Assembly: GCA_964632485.1 (NCBI GenBank)
Contig: CAZWDO010000017.1
Span: 17,689-81,688, forward strand
From: CAZWDO01 sp964632485 [NCBI: uncultured bacterium]
GTDB lineage: Bacteria; JAGOEH01
Direction of reading: 5' to 3'
Length of the DNA: 64,000 nt
Shown here piece after piece: positions 1 through 11,700 of this stretch. The notes beneath the pieces are model-generated. The model had not been told where the DNA came from and made no database searches. It saw nothing but the letters and a program-made list of their open reading frames with translations. Position numbers and translations under genes: made by a program. How positions within the stretch are numbered: position 1 is the first letter of the stretch; each line of letters begins with the position of its first letter.

Positions 1-1
1 T

Positions 2-355
2 GTGAAGGGCGAGGACCGAATGAATAATACTCCTTTGCCGGCCATTGCGCCTTTAAATAGCCGCATGAGTCTGCGATGGCAGATCTTTCCTTTACTGGAA
101 TGGCATACGCAATTGACGTGGTTTGCCAAACAGGACCGGATCGCCGAAGGCGAGATTGAAACGGCCGGGTACTCTCTATTAGATACCTGGTGGGTCAGTG
201 ATACTATTTTGTTTCTGGGCATTGGACATAGCTGGACATTGGGTGTGGAGAATATTTTTGATGAATCGTACCGCAATCATCTTTCCACCAATCGCAGTAT
301 GATCACCGCCGAAGCGGGACGCAACTTCAGCATACGCTGGCAAATGAATTATTAA
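2..355 (+). CDS. TonB-dependent receptor, C-terminal fragment (5' end outside window)
   Basis: Only the last 117 residues are inside the window, and the frame is open to the left edge. The visible part alternates polar and aromatic residues as in outer-membrane beta strands. It contains a GVENIFDESYRNHLS stretch and then a GRNFSIRW stretch ending in an aromatic residue (Tyr). The NLFD..Y..HLS and GRNF motifs followed by a terminal aromatic are typical of the last strands of TonB-dependent receptors, where the final residue is recognised by the Bam machinery. The GTG at position 2 is in frame but is very unlikely to be the real start. The substrate cannot be inferred. It converges with the nitroreductase-like gene, with 51 bases between the stops. 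Confidence 0.6.
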   Translation: MKGEDRMNNTPLPAIAPLNSRMSLRWQIFPLLEWHTQLTWFAKQDRIAEGEIETAGYSLLDTWWVSDTILFLGIGHSWTLGVENIFDESYRNHLSTNRSMITAEAGRNFSIRWQMNY

Positions 356-365
356 TGAAAATGAT

Positions 366-393
366 GGGCGAAACTGTATGAACGGTTTCGCCC
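366..393. terminator. Probable bidirectional terminator hairpin
   Basis: A perfect 9-bp stem (GGGCGAAAC at 366-374, GTTTCGCCC at 385-393) with a 10-base loop lies between two convergent genes. On the minus strand it is followed by a T-rich stretch, so it best fits termination of the nitroreductase-like gene. No T run follows on the plus strand, so its use for the receptor gene is less sure. Confidence 0.6.
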
Positions 394-406
394 CTTCTGG
401 GCAGTT

Positions 407-1033
407 CTATTGCGCAGGATAACCAACGGGTTGAGTCAGAAGGACTTTCTGAGTGGTTTTCAGTTTCATTGTCCCTGCCAGCGCTGGTTTGTCCACCCAG
501 CCCAAAACGACAGTGGCCAGATTTTCGGATGCCGAAAAGAGATAGACATTTTGACTGACAAAGCCGACATCCGTGGCTGAATAGAAATCATTCACTTTTT
601 CATCTTTATTCATGCGCGCATAATCGGCGACATACACCAGGACGATCGGCGCCGTCTTCACAAAATCCTGTTTGCCGGTGGAAGGACGGATATCCTCGGT
701 CATAACGGGCTGTAACTGGTGGTTAACGGCGTCATAAAGATAAAGACCATTGGCGGTGGCTGCATAAATGTCGATTTCCATTTTGTTACTGGCCGTGGGC
801 GCCGTACGTTTGCCGTTGGGTCGGTTAATACCAGCCGCGGCCCAAAGTAGATTTGAAATAAGCTGGGTAGGCAATTCCTTCTCACTAAAAGACCGTTGCG
901 ATTGCCGCTCTTTTAAGGCTTGCATGAGCGGTTTGCCACCCGTGGTATCGGGCGCGGGCAGTTTAATCAGGTCCTGAGCATTGAGCGCGCTCAGCAAGAA
1001 TAGCATAATAGCAGTTAGAACGAGATGACGCAT
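407..1033 (-). CDS. Secreted nitroreductase-family (SagB/ThcOx-like) protein
   Basis: 208 residues. Residues 1-19 form a signal peptide (charged start, hydrophobic core, LNAQD cleavage region), so the product is exported. The rest resembles the FMN-dependent nitroreductase fold of the SagB/ThcOx type: a RQSQRSFSEKEL segment (the usual R.S.R.f...l phosphate/FMN contact), then LLWAAAGINRPNGKRTAPTAS, and later a region with GFVSQNVYLFSASENLATVVLGW that matches the family's FMN/active-site helix. The start has an AAGGAG site 8 bases upstream. Substrate unknown. No azoline or peptide-synthesis partners are present, so a bacteriocin-type role is not supported. Exported nitroreductase-like proteins of this size do occur in FCB bacteria; whether FMN is bound outside the cytoplasm is an open question. 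Confidence 0.75.
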   Translation of the reverse strand: MRHLVLTAIMLFLLSALNAQDLIKLPAPDTTGGKPLMQALKERQSQRSFSEKELPTQLISNLLWAAAGINRPNGKRTAPTASNKMEIDIYAATANGLYLYDAVNHQLQPVMTEDIRPSTGKQDFVKTAPIVLVYVADYARMNKDEKVNDFYSATDVGFVSQNVYLFSASENLATVVLGWVDKPALAGTMKLKTTQKVLLTQPVGYPAQ

Positions 1034-1079
1034 GTTTTTACTCCTTGTTGGCGGTTGGTTGTGATCGTTAGCGGGTTTT

Positions 1080-1110
1080 AGCGCTTTAAAAGCGTTTTAA
1101 AAGCGCTTTT
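1080..1110. promoter_or_regulatory. Three 11-bp tandem AGCGYTTTAAA-like units, possible operator
   Basis: Upstream of the nitroreductase-like gene, an AGCGCTTT-like unit occurs three times in a row at 11-base spacing (starting near 1080, 1091 and 1102). The outer arms, AGCGCTTT (1080-1087) and AAAGCGCT (1100-1107), are perfect inverted repeats. The spacing of about one helical turn suits cooperative binding of a regulator to the promoter region 47-77 bases before the start codon. It could instead act as a terminator for the alcohol dehydrogenase gene, which ends at 1185. Confidence 0.4.
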
Positions 1111-1184
1111 TCCAGTCGTATAGCATTTTAATAATAATACACCTTTTCAGAGATTTGGGTTAAGCAATGCCTGCGCTTTGTTTT

Positions 1185-2294
1185 TCAAGTATCCCTGCCC
1201 GCCAGTTTTTGATAGAGAACGAGCAGGTTCTTTTTGGTGACCGGAACCGGGGATAAGAACGTATTGCGGGCCAGAAAGGTTGTTTCCACAAGCTCTTCCA
1301 GGTTTAAACGATTCAGCCCGGGACACTGGAAATTGATGTCGCGTTTTTCCAGCCAGTAATAAAAATTATGCAGGGAATGAAATCCGGCGGCTTGCAATAT
1401 TTCCAGTAACAATGGTAGGATCGCCGGGCTATAAAATTCGATAATCAACGGCATCACCATGGCATTGGCCCGGCCATGAGGAACACCCAGATGATATGTG
1501 AGGGGATATCCGATGGAATGCTGAAGTGTGGTAGAACTTTGAGCGATGGTAATTCCGCCGTAAAGAGATGCCTGCATGAGGGATTCGCGAACGCTCCATG
1601 CCTGGCTGTCCGCTTCGCATTCCGGCAGATTTTCTTTAATTCTGCGGATGCCGTCGATAATCAACGGATAAATGGTGAGATTCCGGTTTTGCGAATAAAT
1701 CCCCTCGAGTAGATGGCTCAGGGCGTCCAGGGTAGTATCCCGTGTTACTTCTAACGGCAACGTCACTGTAAATGATGGATCTAAAAAGGATAGTTTGGGA
1801 AAAAGAAGCGCATCTCCGAAACCGCTTTTACGATGGTGAGTTACGTCATTCAGCACGCAATACTGGGTGACTTCCGAACCGGTACCGGAAGTAGTGGGAA
1901 TGGCGATAATCGGCAGGGCGCGAATTCGTTGGGCTGCGTCAAAAAGAGATTCCGCGGGAATTCCCGTGGCTAACATGAGCGCCAATGCCTTGGCTGCGTC
2001 GATATAACTGCCGCCACCCAGTCCGATAATGGCTTTATAATTTTCTCCCCGGTGAGTTTCCCCGATTGAGCTTAATTCATCGGTGCGCGGATTGGGACTC
2101 AATGTATCGACAACCTGATGGATGATTCCATGCTGATTTAGTTCTGCGATCAATTGATCAAGAGAACCGTTTATGCGGGAACTCTTTCCGGTAATTATCA
2201 ACAAGGGAGAACCCCATTGGGCCAGCGCTTTTGAATACTTTTGTAAACAATTTTTTCCAAAAAAATAACGGACAGGCATAAAAAATTCACTCAT
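1185..2294 (-). CDS. Iron-containing alcohol dehydrogenase family protein
   Basis: 369 residues, the usual length for group III (Fe-dependent) alcohol dehydrogenases, which oxidise or reduce alcohols and aldehydes with NAD(P) in the cytoplasm. The dinucleotide-binding loop is seen as GLGGGSYIDAAKA. The metal site is visible as DALSHLLEG (Asp and His) and LQHSIGYPLTYHLGVPHGRA (two His), giving the D-H-H-H set. The FMxPVRYFFGKN start is also typical of the family. I chose the ATG at 2294 rather than an in-frame TTG seven codons upstream because GAAGGAAGG lies just before it. It is monocistronic, with its own promoter at 2398-2426. The substrate (butanol, 1,3-propanediol, lactaldehyde or other) cannot be read from the sequence. 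Confidence 0.9.
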   Translation of the reverse strand: MSEFFMPVRYFFGKNCLQKYSKALAQWGSPLLIITGKSSRINGSLDQLIAELNQHGIIHQVVDTLSPNPRTDELSSIGETHRGENYKAIIGLGGGSYIDAAKALALMLATGIPAESLFDAAQRIRALPIIAIPTTSGTGSEVTQYCVLNDVTHHRKSGFGDALLFPKLSFLDPSFTVTLPLEVTRDTTLDALSHLLEGIYSQNRNLTIYPLIIDGIRRIKENLPECEADSQAWSVRESLMQASLYGGITIAQSSTTLQHSIGYPLTYHLGVPHGRANAMVMPLIIEFYSPAILPLLLEILQAAGFHSLHNFYYWLEKRDINFQCPGLNRLNLEELVETTFLARNTFLSPVPVTKKNLLVLYQKLAGRDT

Positions 2295-2397
2295 TTTATT
2301 TCCTTCCTTCAACAATTACTCTTGCGCCTGGATATGAGCATAAATACGCAACCCGGTCATCTTTGAAGCTTCCAGGTTTTATTCCTCAATTTAATTG

Positions 2398-2426
2398 AAT
2401 ATACGGGATGATACGCTAAATGTCAA
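2398..2426 (-). promoter_or_regulatory. Sigma-70 promoter for alcohol dehydrogenase
   Basis: On the minus strand TTGACA (2426-2421), 17 bases, TATATT (2403-2398). It is about 100 bases upstream of the chosen start at 2294. Confidence 0.7.
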
Positions 2427-2575
2427 GGAAAAATATCGTATTATAGTATATTCTCTGTAACTGTGTTCGCTTGTGTCCCCTTACAATTAGAGCCTGGTTT
2501 ACTGTAAAGTTCAATAATCTGTAATTATCTATTAAACCCCATACTGCTATTTCATTTTTAATATGTTCTTATGGC

Positions 2576-2604
2576 TTGACATTCGGCGCTGAATCATTTA
2601 TATT
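2576..2604 (+). promoter_or_regulatory. Sigma-70 promoter for the giant repeat protein
   Basis: TTGACA (2576-2581), 17 bases, TATATT (2599-2604). This leaves a leader of about 115 bases before the GTG start at 2726. Confidence 0.75.
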
Positions 2605-2725
2605 GAAATTAAAGATGCAATTGATTCCGTCTTGAGGAATTTTTGCTATTTGTTTTAAAGAATCGGCTGAATTTTGCCGATATTATAAGAGACATTGAAT
2701 TCCATGATTGCAGGAGGCTTTTTTT

Positions 2726-5700
2726 GTGCGTTTGAAAATTTTATGTTTGATTCTAATCTTAATACCATCATTTATAAAAGCAGGTTATACTATATTAAAA
2801 ACCGGTGATCCGGGCGGTCCGGCTTTTAGTTGGATCGATATCTCGGCGACCGGAACCCCCCTGAATATTGCCGATGACAATGCTGTCAATATTGTGGCTC
2901 CTTTCGCGGTTCCTTTATGGGGCAATACTGCCACCCAATTGAGGGTCGGCAATAATGGGGCGATTCTTTTTGATGCGGTAGCCGGAAATATTGAATTTGC
3001 AAATTTGGAACTCTCCAATGCATTAACACCGGATAATTTGGTTGCGGTTTTCTGGGATGATATGGATGACGCGCCGGGCAATGTTTATTACCAATCAACC
3101 GGGGTAGCGCCGAACCGCCAATTCGTCATTTCCTGGGAAGGATACTCCCGTTTTCAGGCAGCGGGAGTCGGCGATTTCCAGGTGGTTTTCACGGAAAATT
3201 CCTCAAATATTCTCTTTCAGTACCTGGATGTGGATTTCAGTAATGTGGCCTATGATTATGGCAACAGCGCCACAGTGGGTTTAAAACGAGCCGGTAACAT
3301 GATTCAACAGGTATCTTACAATTCGACTGCCGTCCTCAGCAATAATCTGGCCGTTCAGTTTCTATACAGCAACAGCGCGCCGGTACTTAATACCGGTGGC
3401 AGTCCAAAGTTAAGTTCGATTGCCGAGGGAATTCTTGTGGGAAATAATACCGGAACAAAAATATCGAGTTTTATTTCCAGCATTGATCCCATCAATATGA
3501 TCACCGACGCCAATGGCGATGATGAGGGCATTGCCGTTTACAGCGTCGATGAAGTCAATGGCGCCTGGTCCTATTCATTGAATGACGGCGGCAGTTGGAC
3601 CGCGGTTGCCCCCGTCGCGGCCGGTAGCGCTTTATTACTGTCGGCTGATACTCAAACCCGCTTGCGCTTCCAGCCGAGTGACGCAGATTGGACCGGTTCA
3701 GCGACTTTTTTATTTCGCGCCTGGGATTTAACCCAGGGGGAAAACGGTGAAAAGACCGATGTCTCGACAAATGGCGGGACAACGGCTTACAGCTCAGATT
3801 TTGAGACGGGCACAATTACGGTCATCAATGAAAACGATGCTCCGGTTCTGACTAATACAGGCCAACCGGCATGGACCGCTATCGACGAAGATGATGCAGC
3901 GCAAATTGGTAACACCGTCGCGCAGATTATTGCCGGACTTGATGCCCCGCAAATTACAGATGTCGATCCCGGCGCGGTGGAAGGAATCGCCGTTGTCGCG
4001 GTTACTAATACCAATGGTCAATGGCAATGGACAATCAACGGGGGCAGCGCCTGGACAAATTTCAGCGTTTCGGCGCCGGCCGCTAATAATGCCCGATTGT
4101 TGGCGGATGATGTCCTGACCCGTATCCGCTTTTATCCGGACAATAATTATAATGGCGCGGTCACGGGTAATATTACATTTCGCGCCTGGGACCAGACCGG
4201 CGCCGGCGTCAATGGAGGCGCGGTCGATATTACTGTTGTCGGAACGAGTGGAATTACGCCATTCAGCGCCAATTCTGTCACTTCTCAATCCATTACGGTG
4301 AATGCAGTCAATGATCCCCCCGTTCATTCTATCCCGGGCGCGCAATCGATGAATGAAGAAGCCACTCTAACCTTCAATGCCGCCAATAGTAATCTGATTT
4401 CGGTCAGCGATGCGGATGCCGGCGGAGCAGCCGTCCAAACCTCCATCTCGGCCACTAACGGGACTTTAACTCTCAGTGGAATTGTCGGGCTGGCGTTTAC
4501 GGTGGGGGACGGCGCCGCTGATGCCGCGATGACCTTCACCGGGACGATTGCCGCTATTAACACCGCGTTAGATGGGATTTCTTATACCCCCACTCTGAAT
4601 TATTTTGGCGCGGCCACCCTAACACTCTCCACCAATGATCAGGGCAACACTCCCGCCCCCGCGCAACAGGATGATGATCAGATTACGATTAATGTCCAGA
4701 ATGTGAATGACGCCCCTGTTCTGGTCACGAATCTCGGCCTGACTGTGGGTGAATCTGCCACCGGAACGATTACCCAGGCTTTGCTGCAGGTAACCGATGT
4801 GGATAATACGGCGGCGCAGATTGCCTATACTCTATCCGCGCTTCCCACTCACGGGCAGGTACGGAATAACGGCGCGGGATTGGGAATTGGCGGTAGTTTT
4901 ACCCAGGACGATATCGATAATAGCCGTGTCACTTTTGTCAATAATGGCGATGAAGTCGCAAACGATCAATTCACTTTTACCGTGAGCGACGGTGCCGGAG
5001 GATCGATTGGCGCAACGGTTTTCGCTATTACGGTCACTTTGGCTAACGATGCGCCGGTCAATAGCGTGCCAGGAGCGCAAACAACTGCCGAGGATACTCC
5101 ATTAACCTTCAATGTGGCGAACAGCAATCTGATCAGCATCAGCGACGATGACGCGGGTGGTGGCGATTTGCAGGTGGTTTTGTCCGGGGCAAACGGTGTG
5201 ATCACCCTGAGTGGAATCGCTGGATTGGCGTTTACGGTGGGCGACGGCGCCGCCGATGCCGCCATGACCTTTACGGGCCCTCTGGCCGCCATTAATACGG
5301 CGCTGGATGGTCTGATTTTTACTCCCACGCCCGCTTTCAGCGGCGCAGGCAGCATACAAATCAATACCGATGACCAGGGTAATAGCGGTCTGGGCGGGGC
5401 GCAAAGCGATCTGGATAATATTGCAATTACAATTTCCGCTGTCAATGACGCGCCGGTCAATAGTGTTCCGGGCGCCCAAAATATAAACGAAGACGCGCCG
5501 TTAACCTTCAATGCAGGCAATGGCAATTTGATCAGCATCGCCGATGGCGATGCCGGCGCCGGAGTGTTGCTGATGAATCTTACCGCTTCTAACGGAACTG
5601 TTACGCTGAGCGGGATCGCCGGATTGATTTTTTCCGCCGGAGACGGCGCCGCCGATGCCGCTATGACCTTCACTGGCGCTCTGGCTGCTATCAATATCGC

Positions 5701-8700
5701 CCTCGACGGGTTGATTTTCACCCCCACCAGCAATTTTAATGGTGTCGCTGGTTTGCAGATTACTACCAATGACCAGGGCAATACCGGTAGTGGCGGCGCC
5801 CAAAGCGATGTCGATAATATTGTCATTAATGTGGCTTCTCTGAATGATGCTCCGATTAATAGCGTCCCCGCCGCCCAGGTTATCGACGAAGATGCCGTTT
5901 TGACGTTCAATGTGGCCAACGGGAATCTGATCAGCGTCAGTGATATCGATATTGCCGCCGCCGATCTGCAAATTGTTTTGACCGCTACCAATGGAACACT
6001 CTCTTTAAGCGGGATTGGCGGACTGGCATTTACCGTCGGCGACGGCGCCGACGATGCCACGATGACCTTCACCGCTACCCAGGCCAATGTCAATACGGCG
6101 CTGGCAGGTATGACCTTTACCCCCACTTCTCAATTCAGCGGCGCCGCTAATCTTCAGATTAATAGCAATGACCAGGGTAATACCGGCGCAGGAGGAGCTC
6201 AGGCTGATATTGACAATATTGTCATTACCGTTACAACCGTTAATGATCCTCCCGTGAATAGCGTCCCGGGCGTTCAAACAACGAATGAAGATGTCCCGTT
6301 GACGTTCAACGCAGGTAACGGTAATCTGATCAGCATCAGCGATGCAGATGTCGCCGCGGGCAATCTGCAGATAACCCTGACAGGCGGTAGCGGAACTGTT
6401 ACTTTAAGCGGGATTGTGGGACTGGCCTTCACGACCGGCGATGGCGCTGATGATGTGTTGATGACTTTTACCGGGACATTAGCCAATATTAACACCTCGC
6501 TGGATGGATTGATCTTTGCCCCTGCCACTAATTTTAACGGCGGCGCCACGCTTACTATTTTGACGAATGATCAGGGCAATACCGGACCCGATGGCGCTAA
6601 GACAGATCAGGATATCATATCCATCACCGTCAATGCCCAGAATGATGCCCCGGTGAACAATATTCCCGCCGCGCAGGTTACTGACGAAGATACACCGTTA
6701 ACTTTTTCTTCGGCAGTCGGCAATACGATTTATATTACGGATGACGCGGGGAGTAACCCGGCACAACTTGCGTTGACGGCCACAAACGGTGTCTTGACCT
6801 TAAATGGCGTTAGCGGCTTGACCTTTACCGTCGGCGATGGCTCAGCCGACGCCGCGATGACTTTTACCGGAACTTTGGCCAATATTAACACAGCCATCAA
6901 TGGACTTGTTTTTACCCCGACTGCCGAATATAACGGCGCGGCTAATTTACAAATTTCCACCGATGACCAGGGCAATACCGGCGTCGGGGGCGCTTTGACC
7001 GATGTCGATAATGTGGCCATTACCGTCACCGCTGTTAATGATGCTCCGATTAACAGCGCGCCGGGAACTCAATCCGTCAACGAGGATGCATCGTTAACTT
7101 TTAATGCGGCAAACAGTAATCTGATCAGCGTCAGCGATATCGACGCGGCAGCCGGTGATATGCAGATAACTTTAACAGCCGTCAATGGAACGCTCACTTT
7201 AAGCGGAATTGCCGGGTTGGCATTCACTGTCGGCGATGGCGCGGCTGATGCTACAATGACTTTTACTGCTACTTTAGTCAATGCCAATCTGGCGCTGGAT
7301 GGCCTGGTTTTTGTTCCCACGCCCGATTTTTACGGTTCGGCGACCCTTACATTGCTGGCCAGCGATCAGGGGAATACAGGCAGCGGCGGCGTGAAAACCG
7401 ATCAGGATCTGATTTCTATGACGGTAAATGGACAAAACGACGGTCCCGCGCTGGCTATCAATCTGCCTTTGACGCTCGATGAAGGCGAAATGGGTATCAT
7501 TACGAATGGACAGCTTCTTTGTACCGATATCGATACCGATTCAGCCCACCTGATTTATTCACTCGCAACAGCGGTCACCCACGGAATTTTGTTAAAAAGC
7601 TCGCCTTCTGCAATCTCCCTCGTCAATGGCGGAAATTCTGGTCATTTAGCGCGGGCCGCTGTGAACGATACTCTGGGAGCGGGCGACTCTTTTACCCAGG
7701 AAGATATCAATTTTTCCCGTATCCATTATTACCATGACGGAACAGAAACCATTACCGATTTTTTTCAATTCACCGTTTCCGATGGCGTCGTAACGCTTCC
7801 AGCCGCGCAATTTGATTTTCTCATCAATCTGCGCAATGATCTGCCGGTCCTGGCTGCGCTGGATACCCTGATTGTCAGTGAAGGGGGTAGCGGAACCCTG
7901 ACACAGGCCGATCTGGAAGTAATCGATGAAGAAAGCGCGGCCAATCAGATTCAGTTTACTCTGGCTGAATCGCCTGATTATGGCGAGCTCCGTCTGAATG
8001 CCGCGGCGTTGGGGGTGGGTCAGCAATTTACGCAAAACAATATTAACAGTGGGGGAGTCTCTTATCAGCATGACGGTAGTGAAACTCTCGGCGATACCTT
8101 TCGTTTTACCGTTAATGACGGCGATGGCGGAACGATGGCTTCCACCGCTTTTTCCCTGGTAATTATGCCGGTGAACGATCTTCCGGTATTGATCACCAAT
8201 GATACCTTGTTTATGAATGAAGGAGATACGGCAACGATCAATCAAACATTGTTGCGGTCGGACGATGTGGATCATACTGCCGCGCAGCTAACCTATACGA
8301 TATCAACATTGCCGACCGCCGGCCAGATTTGGGTGAACGGGCAGGCATTGACTCTGAATGGGACCTTTACTCAAGCCCAGCTCAATAGCGGAGCCGTGGA
8401 ATACGTCCATATCCAACAAGCGGTTTTGGCGGATCAGTTTACATTTACACTTCGTGACGGGGCGGGGGCTGCCATAGCTGCCACTCAACTCAATGTAAGA
8501 ATTTACGCGGTCCATGATCCTCCCTGGGCCGATAATATGACCGTGACGTTGCTGGAAGACCATCTCTACAACGGCGTATTGATTGCCGGTGATGAGGAAA
8601 ATCAGCCTCTTTTCTATCGTGTCGCTATCAATGGCGCCAAAGGTACGTTTACAATCACGGATTCCACTCAACCCCAATTCGTTTATACTCCTCAATTTAA

Positions 8701-11700
8701 TGCCAATGGAGAAGACAGCGTTTATTTTCAGGTGAATGACGGCGTTTCTAATTCTAAAACAGCTAAAATTGTAATCATGATATATGCCGTCAATGATAAA
8801 CCTCTTTTTACAGCAGGTGATTCAATCCTAAGGATAGAGGATTGCGGGGTTCAAATGATTGCTGATTGGGCAACAGCAATCTCCTCCGGCGCGGCCAATG
8901 AGGCCAGTCAATCCATTAGTTTTGAACTGCTGGGCGATGGCGGGGACTTGTTTTCCCAGGAACCCTTTATCGATGAAACGGGTACGTTGAGTTTTAATCC
9001 CGCGCTCAATCAGTCGGGAAGCGCGACCTGGCAGATCGTCCTAAATGACGATGGGGGTACGCTGAACGGCGGTGTCGCTTCCTCCGACACAAGTCAATTG
9101 ACCATCACAATCCTGGCGGTAGATGATCCGCCTTCATTTAATACTGCTCCCATTCCTGCGGATCAGGCGCGGAGTGTCTCTCTATTGCCGATTCTGGACT
9201 GGCTGGCGGAAGACCCTGAAGGCGATGCGATTTTATATGATTTGTATTTTGGTTCAGAAAATCCCCCGCCGCTGCTGGCCACTAATCTGACTCAATCCCG
9301 CTACGAGTTGTCTAATTTACAGTACGGTTCCACTTATTTTTGGCAAGTGGTTGCTAAAACAGCGACTGCCAACACAGTCAGTTCCCTCTGGCAATTTGTT
9401 ACGCAATACCGATTGGAAATTATGAGCCCGGAAGAAGGCGAAATTATTGCCGGAGGTTCCTCATATCAGATTTACTGGCAATCTAATTCACCCCAGATCG
9501 ATTCGGTCGGAATCGCGTATTCCGTGGATCATGGCGCCCATTTTCTGACAATTATTGATGGTTATCCAAACAGCGGACACTATGAGTGGACTGTTCCCGG
9601 GGTCAATAGCGATGAATGCATGCTCAAAATTTGGAAACATAATGAATTGGATGTTTACGGGTACAGTGGGCTGTTTGCTGTTCGCGCTAATTGGTTCGAG
9701 TTGATCCAGCCTGTGAATGGCGATCTCTATAATACCGCTTCGTCGCAAACAATCAAACTTCATTGCGTCGGTTTGCAGCGCGATTTTTCATTCTTTCTTA
9801 CCGGAAATGGGGGAGAATCATGGGTTCCCCTGACCATCAATCAGTTAAGCAAATTATCCGTGATTGATACATTCAGCTTTACCTGGCTGGTACCATCATT
9901 GGTTTCCAATCAATGTCGGATTCGCGGTGTTTATAATCCCAATCCATCCATCATCGATGAAAGTGATGGGTGGTTCAGTATCCGCGACGGACAAAATTTA
10001 ACGCTCATTGAACCCAATGGGGGCGAAATATTAGCCGGAGGCGAACCGGATACGATCCGCTGGGTATCTCAAGGCGCTATTGAGCGGGTTCATCTGGCTT
10101 TTTCTATCGATAACGGGCAGCAGTACCAGTGGATTCATCAAAATGTGTCCAATATAGGGCGGTATAGTTGGAATGTTCCGGATATAGATGCCGCAGAATG
10201 CCGGGTCAAGGTCATTCAGGCCGATGATCAATCGGTATGGGATATTTCTGATGAAACGTTCCAAATCGCGCGCAAATTGATTCAATTTACGGCTCCTCTC
10301 GGCGGGGCATATTCAAGCGGAGATACGATCAGAGTAGCCTGGCAGGCATCGCCGGTGATTGAACTACTGAATCTCTATTTTTCGGCTGATGGCGGCTATC
10401 AGTGGCAAAACATCGTGTCGAATAAAAATGCCGCTACGGGATTCTATATTTATACCCTCCCGGATACCATCACCGCCCAGGCTTGCTTCCGGGCGCAATC
10501 CGTCCGTTATCCCGCCACTCTGGCTCAATCAGCGCTTTTTTCGATTAGTCGCCTGAGTCATCCTATTTCTAAAATCATCCGTCCATCTGCCGATACAACA
10601 ATCGTTGTCGGTACAACTATTCAATTCGAAGGTTTGGAAATGAGTCTGGAAGGGGTGAGCTATCGTTGGGATTTTGGGGATGGCAGTTCCAGTGAACTAT
10701 TGAATCCGACACATCTTTTCTCAGTGGAGGGCATATTCCGTATTCTTCACTGGTACGAGTTGGACGGAGTGGAATTTAAAGCGGATACCCTATGGGTCAC
10801 GGTTCAAAATCCAGCGGAGAACTATCCCCTTTATTTCTGGAATCAACCCCAGAGTCAGCTTTTTGGACGTAATGTATGGTTTTATTGGCAAACCAATCAG
10901 CCCGGCACAGCGCGTTTGTATTATGGCAGTTCACCGACTCAGTTGAATTCTTCCATTGTATTGGACGAGAATGACTGGCGACATTCGACGATTATCCGTT
11001 CGCCCGCAACCGGCAAATACTATTTTAAAGTTATGGCCGAAAATCAGTTTCAGAGTATTTATTCAACATTGGATTCATTCTCTATTGCGCAGAATGCCGC
11101 GCCGGATTTCCATACCCCATTTCTCATTTCAATGGAAATCCATCCCCGCCGTAATTCCTGTGCGCTGATTGCTGAGTTTAACGAACCGGTTCGGACAACT
11201 CTTCATTATGGCGCCGATCCCAACCAATTGATCAGCGCTCAGGCAGGGCAAACCTATTTATACCGCCATCTGTTTTACATCGATAATTTAGCTTCCGGAC
11301 AACAATATTATTATAAAATACTGATGAGCGACATTAACGACAATCAAGCGCTCTATCCTGCAGATGCTGTATTGGCTAAGACCGGGGAATCAGTCCCCGC
11401 CACTGGTTTTGCAACGATAAATGAAGCGGATTCAGCCCCACCGCAGTTTACTCTGCCTCCCTTGATATTTTGGCGCTATCTCAATCGTCTGGGACTTGCC
11501 TGGGGTTGTAATGAGCCGGTTTATTTCCGGCTGAGCCTCTACCAACAGGAACAACTCATCCGCTATTACCGGGATGATCAGTATTTCAGCATGGAGCGTA
11601 TTTTATTTTTAGAAGGCCTGGGAAGCGGACTCACTTATCGCTTGAACCTCGAATTAATTGATCAGGAAGGAAACCGGACATCATACAATATCCCGTCTGT

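Larger units (their letters stand above)
2295..2725. other. Intergenic region between divergent genes
   Basis: 431 AT-rich bases between the divergent alcohol dehydrogenase and giant-protein genes. It holds one good sigma-70 promoter in each direction (minus strand 2398-2426, plus strand 2576-2604) and a strong AGGAGG site at 2712-2717. I see no other coding or RNA feature. Confidence 0.7.

Noticed and set aside
407-1033. SagB-like protein as part of a thiazole/oxazole-modified peptide cluster
   Set aside because: No precursor peptide, cyclodehydratase or protease partner lies nearby, and the protein has an export signal.
4966-6126. Long minus-strand open frame (386 codons) inside the giant repeat gene, with others nearby
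   Set aside because: It mirrors the 399-base coding repeats and has low-complexity Ala/Pro/Ser/Val-rich sequence. It has no ribosome site and is explained by repeated GC-rich codons on the plus strand.
4310-7435. Regularly spaced repeats that could suggest a CRISPR array
   Set aside because: The units are 396-399 bases and translate in one frame into a beta-domain repeat; there are no short repeats with unique spacers and no cas genes.
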